A DNA stretch of 64,000 bases from Taeniopygia guttata. Lineage: Eukaryota; Chordata; Aves; Passeriformes; Estrildidae. The stretch spans positions 7,576,001-7,640,000 of the forward strand of contig NC_133024.1 of NCBI RefSeq assembly GCF_048771995.1, written 5' to 3'. This document shows, in pieces, positions 1 through 44,600 of the stretch. The position numbers and the translations under genes were made by a program. Position 1 is the first letter of the stretch. The number at the start of each line of letters is the position of its first letter. Below the pieces are notes generated by a model. It ran no database searches, was not told where the DNA came from, and saw only the letters and a program-made list of their open reading frames with translations.

Positions 1-765
1 TTAAAAGCTTATTTTCTTTGAGTCTCTGAATTCTGGAAAAAAACCAACATGGTGGTAGCTAAGCTGGTAGTGTTTTAGAATCTGGACTACCATATGTGTC
101 TAATGGGAGAACAAGTTAAATATAGATTATTCATAGAGCTTAATTGTAGCAAAATAAGGCCAAGAATTTTTACAACTTTACTTCAAGTGACTTCTGTCAT
201 TTAACTTTGTGTGTGATGATTTGGATTTGTAACAATTTCCCAAAGAGTGGATTTGAGATCATCAAATCTGCAAGAAAATCCTCTTTTTGTCATAAGAGAC
301 AGTGTTCTGGACTTCCAGGAAAGAGATTTTGATATCTTGCTGTTCATATTCATATCTTGATACTGTTCCTCTGGGTTTGGGAAGTCTACCTGAGCAGTGA
401 GATATCTAAGAGGAATATGTATGGAAAAAATGATTGCTATGCAATGAGATGCAGAGGACAATAAAACCTGGCCAAAACCATCCAAAAAAACCCTTCTAGG
501 ACTGATAATCACATTCTAGAGTTCAGAACATTCAGTTTCTACAGTAAAATTAATTACAGTGTGTAAAGGTGTGTGCACACTGTTACAAAGGGTTTACTCC
601 CAATTCATTTGGCAATTTTACAAGTTAGAAAAATAGATCATCTTGATTAATATAATTTCATGTTGATTCTGAACTTTTCATTCAACCTCCAATGACTTCA
701 ATGACTTTACTGAAGTCAAATAATAGATTTTCAGTTCTGAGTTTGTGTTTCTTTTGTTGCCTTAG
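1..765 (+). other. Intron of TMPRSS15 (left edge)
   Basis: AT-rich non-coding sequence left of the first recognisable exon. I found no splice-bounded stretch resembling the upstream half of CUB1. It is inferred to be intronic because the exon at 766 begins in mid-codon. Confidence 0.6.
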
Positions 766-31381
<30,616 letters not shown>

Positions 31382-31482
31382 CTTGATATGTTTTAATTAT
31401 AGCAATGGAATTTAGATGTTGAAAGTAAGACATTGCATAACGATGTAAACTAGGCTGCCATTTCAATCTCACAGAGAAACTG

Positions 31483-31599
31483 AATAAATACATAAATCTT
31501 GGTGAGGAAAACATTGGTAACTTCTGCTACCAATGTTAATAAGACCCATTCCCAATGAGCGGAATATTTCAAAAGTGATGCTGTGGTTTTGTTAATAAA
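31483..31599 (+). terminator. TMPRSS15: Candidate TMPRSS15 polyadenylation signals
   Basis: Two AATAAA hexamers follow the stop codon on the + strand at 31483-31488 and 31594-31599, about 100 and 210 nt downstream. A T-rich stretch (31608-31628) follows the second, which is the usual layout of a cleavage site. Which one is used cannot be decided from sequence. Confidence 0.5.
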
Positions 31600-34500
31600 T
31601 AGTTTTGTCATTTTACTTTTTGTTTTATATAGGATCTTGGGAAAACAGATTCTTTGAGCATCAGTGCATTAACTGCACAGTGGAGGGTTTTACAAACCAT
31701 GGGCAGTAAAAAAATATTTGCAAACTGTAAATGCTGTAGTGGAAAAGGATCAAAATTGTTAATAACGGGTGAAATATTATCTGGTTTATGTTTTTACATT
31801 GTGTTTTTCAGTGTGCAATTTCATATCAATGCAGAGTCAACTCTTCCCAGCAATCTTTCTGCATATCAAAATGAAGGTGCTTTAAACTGGGCTCGTGGAG
31901 TTCCTCCACCTTGCCTGTTATAAAAAGCTCTGGAGTGAGGTTTATGGATTTTGCAGAAAGGCTGACCATGGATCATGCTGCTTTCTAATGAATAAGCTGA
32001 ATGTCAGCCAAATGTTCTCTCTTGCATAATGTGTTTGGAATTAATAGAGTTAAAAAAGGATTAAATAGAGCTTTTTAGTTTTCTTTCTAGGCAAGTGTTT
32101 GGCAATTATTCAAACAATTATAGAGATGGGCTTTTCCACGCCCAGCCACAGACTCACAATACTGCAACTTCTTCTCATAAAAAGTTATGGTTTTAAAAAC
32201 ATTTGACAACAATGAGTACCAGTTCTCCCTCATGAATAATAGTGTTTCTGTATTGCATGCTTTTTCTGTGCTGGTGATCTTTAATACACATTTTGTGCTT
32301 TGTGAAAAAACCAGCAGGGTATCCCATTGCAGCATACTAAAGAGGAAAGAATATGAAAACATAAATAAGGAGTTTATCTTCTTGAGCTCTTTTATAAATA
32401 TGTTTCTATTAAAATATAATTACTTACTTGTTCAAATGCCTTAAATTCTATGGTGTCTTAGTGTAATATGATGCACTTATTTATCTCTGTTTTCAGACCA
32501 GTGTAGAACTTTGATGTGTTTATCATTCCACTGTACCGAAATTACAAAATGCATTCTCACTTGCTGTATAAGTTTATCTACACATATATACACCGGTGTT
32601 ATAAGCTCCTGGATTTGGTTCTTACAACCCTAAATGAAGGTATGAAGTGCTTGCAAACAGAGTTTGGCAGTCATGGATTAAAAAAAAAAAAAAAGTTCTA
32701 AACTGATTTCAGATTTTTGTAAGAATTAGAGAACCAGGTCCAGACCAAAATCTGCAGCTTTATCAAGACATCTGTGATCACAAAGAACACAGGTAAACAT
32801 AATTATGACAGAGAGAAGGTAAGAAGGTGTTTTAATCAGTCTCTCATATGAAAGACACAGTTTTTTAACATTAAAATGTTAGAGTTGCAAATTTTATCTT
32901 TCATAGTGAACCATTGTTTCTCCTATTGCTCTAAAAATAAGAATATTTTGCTACCAATATAAATTTATTTGGATGAAGCAATTACATTAAAATGCTTAAG
33001 TAAAATGTGACCTGATTTTTGCATTATTTACCGTACATCACTATTGTACATTGTGTTTCAATCTGTTAATGAAAAGTAGATCCAGTCACTAGAAAATGTA
33101 CTTTCCAGGAATACAGTAAGATTCTTTTATTTGTGTGTATTTTCTTGCTTCCCAAAATGTGAAGCATAAATGTATTTTGAGATATACATTGATAAACTAC
33201 CTCATCAGACTGAAAAAGCTCTATTATAAACCCTGGCAAAAAAAGATACATAATATAAACTATTTTAATTTAAAAATCCATTTTATTTCAACTAATTATG
33301 TCTAGATAAAACTAACATAACCTTAATCAATCATATTCTAGCCTTTGGTCAACATCCACGGCTTCAGTTGCCTGCAAATTAACCAATGGAGGAACCAGTC
33401 AATACTATGTCAAAACACTTGGGCAGATTATTTGCAATTATAGGCAGTTCCAAGATGCTTTGAAACAGAGGATGGGTATGGTGATAAATATGGAATTATT
33501 TTGTCCCAATAGCCAATATTTCTTATTTCTATATAAAATCTGAGCACACTACAACAGAAGTGCTGGATGCCACGTCCCCATCTGCCTTCATAAGGTATAG
33601 TTTGAGATAGGTCTGTGCCATTGCCTGCCCAGCCTTCACTTTCACTCTGTGAAAAGCACTCCTGAAGGTATTTTCATTCTCCTAACTCCTGCTTCAAAAT
33701 CACTTCTACTGCCATATTGATAGTGACAACTTTACACGTCCTTTGGAAGTATGAAGCCTGAAGAAATAGTTAATCCTTAAGGTAAAGGGAGTGAATCCAT
33801 CAAGACCATACAAAGGTACTAAGTTCTTTTTACCACAACTCATCTTAAGGAAGAGGTTTCCCTTCACCTCAGCTGAGTTAAATCAATATTTACATCAGTA
33901 ATAAAACAATTCTGGTCTTGGTAATTTCTCATGGCAAAGGAAACTGAAGTAGGGGATTGAACAAAGACAGAAGTTCCTACTGACTGGAAGAACTATAGAA
34001 TATTTTAAGTAGGAATAACAATTCTTAACCTGAACTACAGGAGGAGTTTTCTTTGAAAAGGAAGCAAAACCACTGCATAACAGCAGCTTTGATACTTCCA
34101 AAAGTGCTTCAGCAACTAATTGCACAGTTAGTATGATTGTCAACTTTCTAATTTTTTTCTGTGCTCAGAAAAAATTGAGAAACATTTATGTCTGAAGTGA
34201 TGTGCTGAACATCAGCCAGCACAGTGCAGGCAATCCCTCAGTTCTGCTTTGGTCAGCCTCTCCCCAGCCAGTGGCAGTTATGAATCTGTGTTAAAGCCAG
34301 CAAGGTTTAACTCAGGCTCTTGACATTTTGCTGCAATGGCAATAAAATCCCTTAACTTTTGCTCTGACACCAGACTGTCACCAACAAATCAACCAGAGTG
34401 CTACTGCCACCACCCCAGACCGCTCCTAATGACTGGCACAACCATTCTGAAGGCACAGAAAGCTCTTAAACTACCAAAGAGAATGGACAGTAATGATGCT

Positions 34501-35336
34501 AATCATAACTCCAAAAGACAGCTTTAAATGTATCACAGTTACCTCTAAATCTATCCATCAATTAATATAATTAATGTGTTTCTAGATAATAGTCTGAGCA
34601 ATGTTGGAATCAATCTATGAGTGCCATTTCCAAGAAATAGCCTTTGTCTTCTCTTTGTTCCAATATTATTCCTAACAAACTATTAGCTATATTTAAATGA
34701 CTTTTAATGTCTTTTTACGTAGACTTACTGAAACAGTAATTTTAATCTTGCCCACTGTGATTTTTTTTTTCCATCAGAAAAATATTTTAATGAAGTAACA
34801 ATTAATAGCTGCCTTTAAACAGCACAGCGTTAATGAGGTATCACTTTCCAAGTTATTTATGTTGACCTTGGGCCAATATGACAAAAAGTTATAGTAATTC
34901 CCTGGCAAAATGAATTCATTCTATGACAGCAAAGGACTTTGATTAATCCTTGAATTTTGCCACATCAGGCTGATGTCACAACATGGTGACTGTTTCTGTC
35001 AGCAACCATGTCATTATTTAATAAAATAATATTTGTTCCTGAGGTACAAAAGCTGTGTTAAGAGTGCAAATAAATACTAAACAAATATTTTGTATCAAAC
35101 TTTTATGCAAAGATAAATAATTGTTACACTGTAAAATTGTCAGTTCCATTTACTGTACATTGACTATACAATACAATGCATGAGAGACTAAAAGAAACAG
35201 AGGTTTGTTTAACTACAAACAGTCTTAAAACTGACATACACTGTGAATATTTCCCCATAAAAACTTCAAATGCTCTGTTCATTTCATTGCTCACCGCTAG
35301 CTAACTTACATCTCTTAGCAAAATAAACACATACCC
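31600..35336. other. Intergenic interval between convergent TMPRSS15 and CHODL
   Basis: AT-rich sequence between the 3' ends of the two genes. No further coding exon was recognised. Part of the right side may be 3' untranslated sequence of CHODL, whose human transcript has a long 3'UTR. The exact limits are not visible. Confidence 0.5.
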
Positions 35337-35342
35337 TTTATT
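35337..35342 (-). terminator. CHODL: Candidate CHODL polyadenylation signal
   Basis: TTTATT on the + strand reads AATAAA on the CHODL strand, about 205 nt after the stop codon. More distal AATAAA hexamers exist further left and could end a longer 3'UTR, so this is only the nearest candidate. Confidence 0.3.
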
Positions 35343-35545
35343 TAGCATGGCATATTTTGTTACTGAATTAATAAACAAACATCATATAAAAATGATCTGA
35401 ACATTTGCCTCAAGGGGGAGCTTACAGTTCATTCTTGTAGATCCTTTGCATTTTCAAGCCATTCCAAGCTAATGTTCTTTGATGACATTATAATACAGCC
35501 TCACTGCAAAATGTTATTTTTGCTTTGTTTTCAGTCACTAAATCG

Positions 35546-35630
35546 TTATACCTCCATGCTACTGTCCTTCCTAGGCGTCTTTGAAATCCATAGTGTGGAC
35601 TGGTTTGGACTGGTTTTTGTTCTTCCTTTA
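35546..35630 (-). CDS. CHODL: CHODL exon 6 (cytosolic tail, stop)
   Basis: 85 coding nt, acceptor TTTTTCAG on the reverse strand, TAA stop at 35548-35546. It encodes SKGRTKTSPNQSTLWISKTP and RKDSSMEV, matching the human tail (TLWISK ... MEV) with three or four substitutions. The conserved C-terminus argues for a sorting or partner-binding role. That is inference. Confidence 0.97.
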
Positions 35631-38600
35631 CTGAAAAATAAAAATATAAACTATTTTCAGTGCATGTGTGCCTTTGCAGTTCTTATTCAGCTCTGTGATC
35701 AGACCTGAGCACTCCAACCCCAGATCTCAAGGCCACATTTGGTGCTTTCACAGTGTGGGTTCCCCACCCACAGTGGCACTGTTACCAAAAATACCAAACC
35801 ACCCTGCTTAGCAGTGCTGCTCCCAGGAACTGTATTTAATTGTCCTGGATGGTTTTTTTTTGTTGTTTTTTTTTTTCCAGTTCCCATCCAACCAACTCTG
35901 TACCTCTCGTACAGAGTAGTCTTTTCAGAGGACTCAGTTTGACCAGGGCTGGTGGGAGCTGAGCAATTCCCTTGTCTGGGGGGGAGCAGAGCACCCACAC
36001 CCCTCCAAATCCATGCCCAAGGTGCAGCCCACCCACCCCGGTGGGTACCACACCCCTGCCCACCCTGGGGACACCAATAGGTTCACTGAGCATCCCTGCA
36101 CCAGCAAGCCCCTTCCCTTCTGGGCTTCACCTGACATCTCATGAAGTGATGGCACATGAATCAAACTCCTAGCAATGAATGACTGGTAGAAAGCTTCCTT
36201 AGGGCTAGTTTTCAGTCAAAACTGTCAATAGTAGGTTTTGTGTTTGGTGTTTTTTCAATTAGAAAAAAAAGATAAAACTGGTTCCAAAAAGTACTTGCTC
36301 TGCAATACTGCTAATGTGTTTGCTCTGGTTTTTCCAGGGAGCCCTGAGGCACCCTGAAAGTTAATGGCAATATTTCCACATGGCTACAACTGCCACGATA
36401 CACCATCTTCCCTCACTTGGATTGACATATGACAGGGCACTGCAGACTACTGAAATAGGAGCCACTTCAGGAGCCATTTCAATGAAAATGCTTCAATCTC
36501 TGGATAGATTATTTCACACTGATGTTTTGTGGGTTTTTTTTCAGTTAAGTAAAAACCAGAAGAGGAGAAGTAGCCCTACATAATTCTGTAAGGTGGAAAC
36601 CTAAGAGTCCCAACAGTCCTATACATTCAGTTTTACTCCTTTCCTGGTGTGTAAATGCAAGCGAATCTGAGTTGATTTAAAATATACTTCGAGGGTGCTG
36701 AATGCTACAGTAGTTCTCAGTCCCTCCAGACTTACCTCTGAAGTCCTACAAAGTACTGCATTATGTACCTGAGCCCATTGGAGTAATTGAAAAGACTCCC
36801 TTTGGCTTCAGTGGACTTTAGATCAGGCCACAATGCTATAAACAAAGCAATGGCAATGAATCAAGTGGTTCCAGAGCTTCCTTCTTAAAGAAAAAAAGTC
36901 GCTACTTCCTTCCAGACTGACCCAGCGAAAGAAGGCAGAATTAATGATGAAAGGCTTTGAATGGAGAGTCCTTGCCACACAGCAGGAACAATTTCTAAAT
37001 ACCTTGGATCAGAACTAGAGCTGTACCAAATGAGGTTATCTTCAGCAAACCTACGCTGGTTTTCACTGCTGGTTCAGGAAACAGATTTTAGTGACAAAGG
37101 TAAGATGCAATAAATTGGTTAATTGGTGTTTTGAGCGTATTGTTGTTTTGACCATCAAATGCAATCATAGAAACTGAGAAATATACCAGGTTGGAATTTA
37201 AACTTTCTGCAAGGCATTCAGATGATAATGGAGATGGGTCTTTGAAGCAGTTTCTCCTTGCTTCCCTGGAAGAAATGAAAGGGAGAGCATCTAAGCATGA
37301 ATGAGCTGATAATTTCTGCTAGCTACAGGGACGAGGTGTTGCTTTGCCTTATTACTACCCTTCAAGAGCCCAATGACAGGCAAAATTAGTCATGACCTTT
37401 CAAGCTAGGCATGTCCTGGTTGGCCATGGGTTGTGGCTTTCAGAGGAAAGGTCACCATGTTGTGGAAGCCTAAAAAAGAATGAGAAGTCAGGTTCATGTG
37501 GAAAGTTGGGGATCCCTCCTTCCCCAGCAGGACAGAATCCCTTTGCTAAAGTTCTACAGTGTCCAGATGATAAGTTCAAGTGATTGTTTCTTTTTTTGAT
37601 TTGTTTTTTGCCCAAAAACTGCACATTTGTGATGAGCCAAAATGGCTTGCAAGGCAGGTCATAAGTGGAAATTGAAAATGGATAGGAAAATATTTCTTAA
37701 AAAACAAAATTTTCTTTCAAAATATAAAATACTTCATTTTTGGTAATAGATTTTTTATTTAAATTATTTTTAAAAATTGTTTAATTTCTTTAATTAAAGG
37801 TTTTGATGTAACTCAAATTGGACATTCTGGGGGTGGGGTAGGTGGAAAACAGCCAAACAATAAAAAAGAGAACTGTGTTTTGCACATAAATCATTTTGTC
37901 TTTGATTTTTTTGTCATTTCATCTATCAAACTAACAGCTAACAGAAAAAAGGGAAATCTTCCAAGGTGAATTTCCAATATCTGCGTCATGCAATTTTGAA
38001 GTCTTGGAAGTTCAGATGAATTACTTCTGGATGAATTGCTATAGCATCAAAGGCCTGATCAAAGCCCACTGAAGTCAACGCTACTTTTTCTATTGATTTC
38101 AGTGGGCCATGAATCTCTCACTGCTTTCCCTGGAGTATTCAAGGGCTGAAACTTTTCTCAGAAGAGAAACACCGGCCAGAAAAGCTACTAAGGTGTACCA
38201 TACTTACCAAGAAATCCAGGGCCACTGTCATAAGGCTCCAGAATTCAATCCCTATGCAACTGCTAGTGTTACACATATTATTATTTTACTACTCTTTTCT
38301 GCTTTGACCTTCCCACCTTCTGCAGCCCCAGTGGTGAGGTTTATATATAACATTTCACAGGCTTATATTTGCCTGTCATAAGACAGGTTAAAAAGTGTTC
38401 ATTTTCCTTATCTTTGTAGAAAATGCATAAAATAAAAACACAATTAAGTTTGTTATGCAGACCTCATAACATCTGCTCTTTATGGCTACTTGTTTCAATG
38501 AGGCATGGTACCAAGGAGTACTGCAAATATCACTGTACATTCACTCATAGAGACAGAAACAGTCTTCACATTTGGAGTGTCTTCTCACCTGAAATAAGTT

Positions 38601-41600
38601 ACTGCAGCTATTGGCAGGAAATACTAAGTAAAACTCATAAGAAAAAAATAAAGAGGTAAAAGTAAGGAGGAACCTTTTTAAAAATTTCTTAAAACCGTGA
38701 TATCATATTCCTTTTAGTTATTCCTGGTCTTCAAGAGGAAAAACATCTTACAAATCTGCTTATTATTCTTGATATTTTATGTAAACAGCAGTTATCTATA
38801 AAACATATTTCAGTTTAAACTCTTCTGGATTACATTAAGTTGAGAACGCTTCCTGAACTAAAGGATAAATGATATTTGAGAGCTTCATAAATACTAGTTC
38901 AGGAAAAAAAATAAATTATATGCTGTCATGTCTTTATGTACATATATCATATTTTGAGAAAAATGAAAAGTCCAAAGAATTTTAAAACATCAAGCAAATT
39001 ATACTGTATTTAAAAGGCTGAAATGTTTCTTTTTTGCATAATAGTAACCCTGCTTGATACCACAGCTATGAATACATATCTATTTATTTTATGCATCCTC
39101 TTTAGCACATACATGATGTACAAAGGATATCACACTAGTATGTGGCTCAAAGCAAGCTTTTGTTTTTCCTTTTCAATTTCAGTGCTCCAGTGGTCCATCT
39201 GTTGTTTGCACGGTATGTGCAGAGGAACAGGATTAAGCAGCTGCTGGCCCTTAGGCTTGTCCTTGGAGTAAATTCTTACTTTAGGTTAGAAAGTGAGTCC
39301 TTGGGTTCACCCTGTATCCATGAGGGACCCCTCTACTATTTCCCACAGCCCAGGTACTTTGCAGGTGGTAATCACAATGAAAGAGGTGAAGCCAAAGTGC
39401 TGACAACTCCCTGACTATCAAGTGGTCTGCAAAGAGACTTTCTTCAGAAACAGGTGGAGTCCCAGCAGCAACATTCTTTGAGACCTGGAATTATTTCAGC
39501 ATGTTGTGGAAAAGCCTGAAGGTGAATGTTCAGCTGTAACAGCTGTAAGCTACTTGCATTTTAATAGATGAAAAGGCATGTATTTGCATATTTGGGGACA
39601 GATGTAAGCAGTCTTTCAGTAGGAATAGCTTGCCAATGGAAATATGAATTCTGCATTATAAAACCACTATGGATGAGTATATTTTACCTTTTATGAAGCA
39701 TCTGGAAACAGCAAGTCCCAAAAGCCACCAGTATCAACAGCAGCAGTGGTATAGTGGGTATTACAACATAAATTAAATTCGGAATTATACCTACAAGACA
39801 AAAGTTCTCATTAATGTTTCCCATGTTGAAAAGTTTTTAACCATGAGAGTAAAAATCGGGAGTAAAATAACAGGAATACATTAACTTATACAAAAGAACA
39901 CATATATTCCTTCTATAGGAAGATCTCCAAAGAGAACTCAGCAGTATCAAGGATAAAGCATCACTTGAGTTATGTGCAAAACATATCCTCAGGTCTTCAA
40001 TTCTGATATTTTCCAATTTTGGAATCCAAAATTCAAGTGTTTTAATGGGATACACCTCACAGCCTAATTTTTTTACAGTCCATTTTAACTGTAGACTCAG
40101 TTGTCCCTTGTATGTGGATTTGTGGATTCCCTGCCCATGCAGGACCACAGGAGGAATGAGCCTGGTTCTTATCTTCTCTTTCTCCTTAAAGGACACATAA
40201 AGCCTCTCCTTGACTAATGAGGAGAGCTAAAGGTGCTCTTCTGCAGGTTCCTGCACAAAAGGAGTGGGAAAAGCTACAAGAAGAGACTCTATCATCTGCC
40301 TACAATAGAGGATGAGGTCTGCAGTTTCCAGAAGGGTACTTTTTCCCAGTAACTATATGCCCATGTTTGGTACTAGTACATATTTAACGTACAAATTGTG
40401 GAGATTTGTTTACCTATTGTCCTATTTTGAAAATATTTTCTCTAGCAAGAATAAATGTGAATATTCACTTGCACAGTTTGTATTAAAAGGGATTATTGAT
40501 TACAAACCACAGTTCCTCAATATAATAATTCCTCTGGAGTTACAAATAATGGAAACACCAGTTAGGAAGCTGGCTCAAATCCAGACTACCAGTGGGCAAA
40601 CATAATCCCATGGTGCAATCCTGTAAAATCCAGAGCTGCTCCTTAGACATGTTCAGTTCCTTGAAGCAAAGCTAGGCTACAACTCCTCCTGAGCCTCAGG
40701 ACTCCATTCAGAAGATAAATTGCTGAATGAAGCAGCCAGGGGCATTGCAGAACCTGGGCAGTAGCCACCCATTTCCCAAATATCAAGTGTCATCTCTACT
40801 GGGAATCTCAGCAAGGGTTTTCCAAAAACCCAGGGTACCTGGGGAGCTATGGACACGGTGTTTATTCTAAGTTTGGAGAGACAAGGAAATAATTTGTTTC
40901 AACAGCAACTAAGAGGACTAAGACTCTTGAAATGTTATTCAAATATATGTATTTTCAGGGCTCTTCCCAAGGAAACAGACTGTTTCTTCCTATTGACAGA
41001 AATGGAAACTGAAATATTTATTTCATTCCACTGTTAATATTTTTAGCAGAGCACTACTTCAACATGAACACATTACCTGCTTCAGTAGCAATAATATGAT
41101 ACTGATCTTCTGGTTTGCTTGTGTCATAAGGATTTCCTGCTGGCACTGTTGGAAAAATATCTGAAAAAGAGATCAGACATTTTAGGAAAACAGTAAAAAA
41201 TATGACCATTATGTTGTTAAATAAATTAATAGTAATTACATTTTAATTTATATTGGTAAAATGAATATTTTTGTGATTTATTAAATATACATGTTAACAG
41301 GATTTTATTAAAAAATTGGAATTATATCTGGAAGAAGAATTACAAGCAGTGCTATTCTGAAAAACAGCCATATATTTGTAGCTGTTGCTGTCTGAAGAAT
41401 TCAGTTTTCCTATGTTCCAGTTCATAACTGTTCCTGTTACACTTGAGTAATTTTGGAGGCTCTTGAATGCTATCCTTATAATTATGCATTCACCAACACA
41501 ATGGAATTTAATGTGTCAAAATTTCTTACCGTATTCTGGCTCTGCTCTGTCTCCTAATTCTTTTTCTAAGACATTATCTGTAAAATCAATATTTGAAATT

Positions 41601-44600
41601 GATTGTTGAAGAATGAAAAATATGTGCAATAAAACAGATGTTTCCATTTTTTTTTCATGCAGTATCGCAGAAATAGATACATTCCCCAAACAATAATTGC
41701 TTAATTCTTCAGCATTTCATCTTCTTACCAATGACTCTTTGCAAACTAGTGTCAAATAACCTCTAGTTCATACTTTTTGCTCCTTAGAAGAAGGCTATAC
41801 TTTAGTTTCAATTCTCGGTGGCACTGATTTAATGGCTAATGGTTAAACCCTAACTTCTTGTGCTGAATAAAGTGCCTAACATACCCAAATCTTCATTTGT
41901 GCAGACAGTTCTAAAACAATATATGAAGTTCTCTCTATCATAAGGTTATAGTAACTTAACAGTACTGTGAAACTACAGTTCTAAGTGTCTTGATAAATAC
42001 AAACTGCTATAAGAAATCAAAACAGCTATAAAGGCAATTATTTCACCTGTTTTGATAAAAAATAGCTACATTTGGTCTTATATAAAGAAAGACACCAAGA
42101 TACCCTGAAGAACTGAGCTACTGTCTCTTGAGAGCAGAAGAGAAGATGAGTTTTTAATTGGATTGCATAATCAAACCTACAGGAGCTGGACAGGAACTAA
42201 ATCTGGTTGCAATTACCAACCTATAATTAAATTTAAGATTGCTGAATGATCAATATGATCCAAAGCCAGACTAAACACTGCAACAGTAAACACTGTCAAG
42301 GAAGGGCTTGGAAAAATAAAAGTGTCTACCAGAAATGTAGTTGCTGCTTGAGCAAGGCTGTCTAATGAGGACTGTCCTGGACTTGCTGATGATACAATTA
42401 GATGCAATTTTATCAGAGTCACCTACAAGCTGTTTTGGCCTGTGGCTGGTATCACATATTGAAAACAGACAGGAGAGTTGTGAAAACAACATACTCAGAT
42501 AGCAAACTGAAATTCAATATGCATGTGACACTTTAGCACTCCTGGTGAAATGGATGTATTTTGCACTCGTAAGAGGTGACATTGAAGCCTTTACAGTGAT
42601 TTGAGGGGGAAAGGTCATTTGTAGGTCTCACTTGGTTTGAGATAACAAATGTAATTTTTCTATAAGCATTTTGTTACTTTCTTCAGGCAGTGAAAGAAAT
42701 GTCATATATCTATTTATATACATTTTTGCATCTACTCCTTTCCTCCATGTGACAGAAAAATACATTTCTGGAGAATAGCCTGTTTTGCTAAAGAGCACAA
42801 TTCCCACAGCTTGAAAAATAAATAGCTACAATTCAGTAGTACTTTATTTAGCTGCATAACAATGTCGATACTAAAAATAATCTATCTATACATTGTTTGC
42901 CTTATATGCCTCATCATAAACTAATAACCCACTTCTACCTAGAGAAAGAAATATAAATGTATTTTCATTGTTACTGTTATCACTTTGCTTTCTGACAATC
43001 CAAAATACCCAACATTTTCTCAGATGGCAAAAGCACTACAAAAAGCAATTCCTTATCACAATCTCAACAAGAATGGTAAGTAGTACACTAGTAGAGAATA
43101 ATTATCTAATTTAAATGTGTTTCCTTTTAAAGCTAGGAAATATACCTGAAACCAAAACATTTTAATAAAGCCCACAATTTCTGACATAAAAATGTTGGGG
43201 TTTTAACAACATAAAATAATTTTATTTTGTCACCCTATTTCAAAATATTTCAAACACTTCTAAAAGTGATAAAATTGTCCCATTTCCTTGAAAGGCCTAG
43301 GATGATTACTGATCATCATAAAGGAGTGATAACCACTGACAATTTCAAAAGCAGGAACAGATTTAGGGGATGATAGTATGCCAAAACACATTGGTATATC
43401 AACTCTGCCAAATATTTAACATTTGCTTGCAATATTAATTACTATTAATATCCTTGTTAAGTGTCCAGAAAGTGAAAAAGTTATGTATCCACCAAAACCA
43501 GAGGAACAAAATAGCCTGGATCTCTACAGACAGACCTCTACAAAGAGAGTGATTATTTTTTGATCATCAGCAAAGAGAAAGGCAGAAGGAAACTGCAGAA
43601 TTAAATGGATCAAACAGCTGCTAAGAGTAGGATTTCATAGAATTGTAGAATGGTTGGAAGGGACCTTAAATAATAGCTTTTTTCCAACCCCTTTCCATGG
43701 GCAGGAACACCTTTCACTATACCAGGTTGCTCAGAGTCACATCCAAGCTGGTCTTAAACATTCCCAGGGATGGAGCATCTACAGATTCATTGGGCAACTT
43801 GTGTCAGGGCCTCATCACCTTCACAGCAAAGCATTTCCTCCTACTAACTAATCTAATCCTACTCTCTGTCAGTTTGAAGCCATTCCCCTTATCCTGGCAC
43901 TCTTGTAAATTGTCTTTCTCCATCAAACTGGAAAGAAAGTTTACTTTTTATGTCCTTTCTGGTTTTGCACCATGTTCTAGTTTTCACTTTTCCTCTATTG
44001 ACATATACAGAACTTATGTCATGTCTGAAAGTGCAGCCAAATTGCCTAAGATCTGTTTTTTCTGTCACCATCTCAATTAGCATGCATCTGCTTTTCACAT
44101 CTCTCTAAATCTACAGGCATGAATGCAGAAATTTTTCCTGCCATTATGGACTTCGTTCTTCAAGCCATAACTTTTTAAAAAAACCACCACACATGTAATT
44201 TGGTATAAAATGGCAGGGCTGCAACTACAAGGACAGTGCAATATTTTCTACAGGAGGACCAAGATGTCTTAGTCATCCTACCTAGAAAGTAGAAAACGGA
44301 CACTTAAAACTCTTTGTGAAGTAAGGGAACTCATTAAATTTGAAAAAACCCTGAGAATGTATGATAGTGAAACTAATTTTGAAATAATACTTATTAGATA
44401 TAAACAGGTTTATTTAAATGCATTAAAAATGTTATTGACATATAATGCTAGTTCAGGCACACACCAAAGGAACCACTACCACAGGTCAAAAGATACTTGA
44501 AGATTCCCTCACAAACAAGACAATGTCCCACCAGTGAAATATAACTTCAGTTTTACCTACCTGGGGCATATTTGCAGATAAAATTGTGCTTCATGTTGCA

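Noticed and set aside
43697..44080. 127-codon + strand open frame
   Set aside because: It runs across an antisense CR1 tail and has no reverse transcriptase or other motif.
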